Source: Camarhynchus parvulus (taxonomy: Eukaryota; Chordata; Aves; Passeriformes; Thraupidae). From it: a stretch of 64,000 nucleotides of DNA. Shown one piece after another: positions 60,106 to 64,000 of the stretch. The notes beneath the pieces are model-generated. The model was not told the DNA's origin, did no database searches, and was given only the letters and a program-made list of their open reading frames with translations. Position 1 is the first letter of the stretch. Every line of letters begins with the position of its first letter. The stretch is taken from positions 85,580,546 to 85,644,545 of the forward strand of contig NC_044573.1 in assembly GCF_901933205.1 (NCBI RefSeq), given 5' to 3'. The position numbers and the translations under genes were made by a program.

Positions 60106-60565
60106 TGAGGCCTTAAGTTTAAGCTTTCATATTTTTCAGATTCTTTTCTACCTAGGGGTATAGCTCTGAGCTTCATTATTAAGTGTTAGTAGGTTTTCTT
60201 CACAGAGTAGGAAGACAAAACCACCTTTTTCCAGCTTGAGACCAAAGACAATTGTTACAAGCTTCAGGCCAAAAGATATAAAAATGGGGAACTGAAGAAC
60301 AGGCAAACAAGGAGGATGGGACTTCATAACCTGAAGCTATTAATGTACAATTCACTCCAATATGCAAATGGACCAAAACTTATTAAAGTGTGAGACCCCG
60401 TGACTGGTCGTCAATTTTGTGACCATTTTGGGTCCATCTTGGGTTAGCCCTGGCTGGGCTCTTGTACTGCCTAAGATGTATCCATTGAGGCATTCTAATA
60501 AATACCTACTTTTTTCTCTTAGCTCTATCTAGTCTCTGTTCTAGGTTCAGCCTCTCAAGGCATCA
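60106..60565 (+). mobile_element. 3' LTR of the gammaretrovirus-like provirus
   Basis: This 460-bp LTR begins TGAGGCCTTA just after the polypurine tract and ends AAGGCATCA. The ends form an imperfect inverted repeat (8 of 10 positions). AATAAA is at 60497-60502, about 65 bp before the end. The stretch around 60400-60500 ('ttgggttagccctggctggg', 'ctcttgtactgcc') has the layout of a gammaretroviral U3/R junction. There is no matching 5' LTR in the window, so the provirus is truncated, and target duplications cannot be tested. Confidence 0.75.
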
Positions 60566-60632
60566 GTTCAACTTGTGGAATTTAAAAACATAAAACAATA
60601 ACCTGTTTTTTAAGAAGTTAAATATGCAAAGC

Positions 60633-61130
60633 TGTTAGAGCCTGGAAGGATTGCTGGCCCAAAACATTTCAGGGAGGTATGGATATGGATGTGTGTGGGT
60701 CTGCGCGTGTATGGCAAAGCAGAGATTGGAGTTTGCTCTGGTGAGGTGATCAACTGTCCCTTACACCCCAGCCTCTATCCCAGCCCTGCAGTGGCTGCCA
60801 GACCCTGGCACACTGGAGGCAATGCTCCACAGTTACCTCTGGAGCCCCAGTCTAGCCCCAGAGTATCCAGATGACCACAATTCCCACCTGGGGAAGGGCC
60901 CAGGAAGGTATTTAAAGAAGAACAGGACGCTGCACATATCTTGACCCTCCCTCCTCTTGGAACTTCTATCAGCTAAACACTACTGGAACCAGGAGCTGGT
61001 AACTACACCTGTACTTTTTTACATATTTTCTGTCTTTCATCTTCCTTTTTCTTCTTCTAATTTCCTGTTCTTGGAGTTTTAAGAAACAAATTTAGATGGG
61101 CTTGCAGTTTGCTGGGTTAATGCTTTGAGA
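60633..61130 (+). mobile_element. ERVL-like LTR (3' end uncertain)
   Basis: A possible TGTTAG start at 60633 is followed by a promoter-like block: TATTTAAA at 60909-60916, then 'ctgcacatatcttgaccctccctcct' (split by about 10 bp from the TATA), 'accaggagctggtaactaca' and a T/C-rich stretch. This order resembles, from memory, LTRs of avian ERVL elements. No clear terminal CA or target duplication was found, and sequence past 61130 is not recognisably retroviral. It starts only 68 bp after the gammaretroviral LTR. Confidence 0.5.
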
Positions 61131-64000
61131 AGTGTTTCATGTCGATTGAATGCTGCTCTAAGCTTTTGCCAAAGTTCTCTGATTTTCCAAAGCTGCCAGT
61201 AAAGTTTTTTGTAGCTTCTACCTTTTGAGAATATCTTGTCTGTGTTTCTCTAAGAAACTCAAAGCACATGAACAACCATAAGCTCTTTCTAAGAGTCTGA
61301 TTGAGTGACTTTTGGGGTTTACAGGCCGGGCTCTTATTCAAGCTTTATTTCAGTAGCTATCTTTCTCCAGGTTTTAACCAAAGGAAACCTAAATGGTGCT
61401 GCTTTCTGCTACCTTCCATTCTCTCTCTCTTCCCTTACCCCAGTGCTATGTCTGTTCCACACTCACTGGCAGAGATGAAGCTGTAACACTGTGAGCCCCT
61501 TGTGTACCATCATATAGCCCCCGCCCTTAATAGCAGAGGCAAATGATTTTTGCCAAGTCACAAGGACAAAGTTCAGAGTGATGGATGGGAAGATTGTGAA
61601 GTAACAGAATTCCTTTAATGAACTTTAAGTCCTTTAAGTCTTTATAGGCCAGTTTTTCAAATAGGCTTGTGCATTGTTGCATGTACTGCTTGGAAAATAT
61701 GGCCTAATTCATCTTCTCTGTGCCATTTAGTGAAAATCTGTAATTACAAAGGGAATAACTCACAGAGGTAGTCTGCAAGCAGCACACATAATGTGTGTGC
61801 ATAGATGCATTCCTGTTTGAATCACTATGCACAAACATGCCTGGAAGCATAAGATGTCATGACATATGTTTGCTTTGTTAAATGAAATAAAGTCGGCAAT
61901 GTACTTAGAAAGCAAAGTTATTGAGTGCTCAAAATGAGTTTCTTATTTTGTGAGGGCATTTCCTATTTCTTTAAAATGTTATGGACATTCAAAAGTGAGA
62001 GAGTACTGCTGTAAAAGGTTCTGATGTTTGTCAGTATTCTGAATAAGGGAAGATGTCTTTGATGAGAGCTTGTGTCTTTTCAATGAGTTTACATTTTCAA
62101 CTGCTAGAACCTAGATAGTAAAGTAGGTATATTGGAAGAATTTGCCATTAGTATTATTGAGGGTCTGCACTGGGGCTGTGGCTGGACAAAAACCTGTGTC
62201 TAATCCACATATCAGCATCCAGACCCAGGTAGAAATGTAGGCACAGCATTTTGTTAGCTTTGGCATGTGATCAATACCTTATTTTTTTGCAGATACAAAT
62301 CTAGCCTCTATTATCCCTGCTTGAGACTAAATTGCTTTTTGTTTTCTTCATATGTTTGGAGCTTAAAGCATTACCCTGTAAATAGTACAGTTCCCATCAT
62401 CTCTTTTCTAGCAAGTGCAAGAAGTACTGGGTCATTTTTCTGAAGGTATTCTCCTGCACCTGCTTCGGGGCACAAAGCAGTTCTGGCTGCCCCTTACACA
62501 GCTGTGCAAGGGATATGTCACAGATTAAGCTATATCCTTTCTCAGTACTAAAGTCTATATGCCTTATGTACAGGTATTAGTGAGGATGTGTGGGTATGAG
62601 AAATGCTCACCACAAATGCACAATATCTAGGCTGATCAGATAACATTTAAACATCCAATAAATAATTGCTGTCATAGAAGTCTGCTTCTGTTATGCTATT
62701 GTATTTCTACAGTTTTACTTGGAATACAGGGAAAAACAAAGGAAAAAACATATATTTTTTTATATACACAAGCAGTTTCTTGTACATTTTTGCTTTGAAA
62801 ACAACCTCCAGAATGACCACATACAGGCAAAAAAATGATAATAAAGTTACTTCTTTGGATTACTGTAACTCTTTCTTCTATAGTCTAGCATGCTGCCTGC
62901 TGTGTACTGCACAGAGGGGTCCTCCCTTTTTTAAGAGTTACAGTGTTTATGCCAAACTCCCATAAATGACATATGAATGACCCTGAAGGATTAGCAGAAG
63001 GATTTTGGAGAGGCCAGGGCAAAGGAGCTCCTACCAGAGGAGTGAACTTCTAGCATTGACAGCCATGCGGCAGCTTGGGGAAAGTCTGGTCCTTTATCTG
63101 GCGTACTGGAGGGCAGCTGAAAGAAATCAGACCTTCTTTGTAAACCAATGAGTACCCTGTTGTACAAAGCCAGAGCTGAAAGGAAGAGAGCAAGAAAAAG
63201 CTAAGAAATGCTGCAGAGAAGCTCCATTGTTAGCTACTTGTCCATCCAGCCTTTTGAAAGGATATCTAGGTAGGAGAATAATATACACTACTCAGATTTG
63301 AGGATTACATCACCCCACACTGCTTTTCTTTGTGTCTCTGCTGCATTTCTCACTGTCATGGCCATTCAGATCCTATTAAAAGGTGTGTTTTGAACATTAT
63401 TCCCCTCCGTCAGTAAGGTCTGCCTTGCTACTTGTTGGACAGGTTCAAGATACAAATGTCAGTAGCTACAATGGCGTTTTCTCTAGTAAGTTGTTCTATA
63501 CAAAGTGTGCCCATGCATTTAAATCACTTTGCTTGTAAGGTACTCTTGGAAAGATTTTCATGAATGGAGCATAAAAACATTTAGCTTGTGTGTAATCCTA
63601 AGGGTCTCTAATGTAATAATGAAACTGCTGATTGATGTAACTTGACCTGAAGCAAACCAACCCACTTATGTAGGTGTTGTCTAGAGCTCAGCAAAATCCC
63701 AAGAGATAATAAAGCTGCATATTTTGGCTGCAGTTCACTAGCAGTAAGCTTTTTTTCTCCTTTTCCTGGCAGGAACAATGCAAAAATTCCATTTGACAGC
63801 ACACTTTTCTTGAAACTTAAGGTAGAGGCATGTCTCTTGTAATTTATGTGCTGTCTAGTGAAAACTTAGTATCTACCTAGTCAGGTGAGGTCTCCCTCCT
63901 CTAGCTGTCTGATACAGGTAATAATCAGTAAGGTTGATATGGTTATTTCTGAAATTATTTGCTTCTTCTCTACAACAGGGTCATCCACAAATTTAGGTCT
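61131..64000. other. intergenic DNA, no gene recognised
   Basis: No exon, RNA gene or clear repeat is seen. Open frames are short and without domains. Confidence 0.45.

Noticed and set aside
60106..60565. Considered as a solo LTR
   Set aside because: A polypurine tract and integrase remnant lie directly upstream in the right order, so it is a 3' LTR of a truncated provirus.
1..64000. CRISPR arrays, tRNA, rRNA, bacterial operons, mitochondrial insertions
   Set aside because: No regularly spaced direct repeats, cloverleaf-type sequences or matching gene content were seen. The window is vertebrate nuclear DNA.

Overview
The window looks like bird nuclear DNA, probably from a songbird. Several fragments of CR1, the typical avian LINE, are present, ending in the CR1 terminal motif ATTCTATGA. 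There are also solo LTRs and a decayed endogenous retrovirus of kinds common in passerines. Most of the window is AT-rich and without genes, with one strong CpG island. There are no bacterial-type operons, CRISPR arrays or recognisable tRNA or rRNA genes.

The only gene I can support is the first coding exon of CSMD1 (CUB and Sushi multiple domains 1) on the minus strand, at 10802-10736. It encodes a signal peptide beginning MTAWRKFKSLL and stops at a GTAAG splice donor in phase 1. It lies in a CpG island of about 2.7 kb (9004-11740) that holds the promoter, the 5' UTR and the start of intron 1. Positions 1-10735 are therefore the start of CSMD1 intron 1, which is very large in other vertebrates. 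Positions from about 11.4 kb to 64 kb are upstream intergenic DNA, consistent with the gene desert known upstream of CSMD1 in mammals.

The rest is repeats and unannotated single-copy sequence. CR1 fragments: 1420-2241 (+), 21886-22190 (+), 22420-22520 (-), 31738-32098 (-), 43412-43618 (+), 48276-48339 (+), and an older CR1/L3-like copy at 29817-30290 (-). Retroviral pieces: a solo LTR at 43777-44513 with a perfect 6-bp target duplication; a solo LTR at 56011-56503 with a 5/6 duplication; a truncated, disabled gammaretrovirus-like provirus at 58136-60565 (integrase remnant, possible env remnant, polypurine tract, 3' LTR); and an ERVL-like LTR from about 60633.

Sequence oddities: a polypurine tract (4063-4214), a perfect 27-bp hairpin with an 8-nt loop (55157-55218), a minisatellite of about 17 bp period inside the retroviral remnant (59804-60056), a cysteine-rich 174-codon open frame of unknown status (52764-53288), and candidate CTCF and REST half-sites beside the CSMD1 promoter. 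I did not find a convincing undescribed multi-gene system. The hairpin and the cysteine-rich frame are the best leads.
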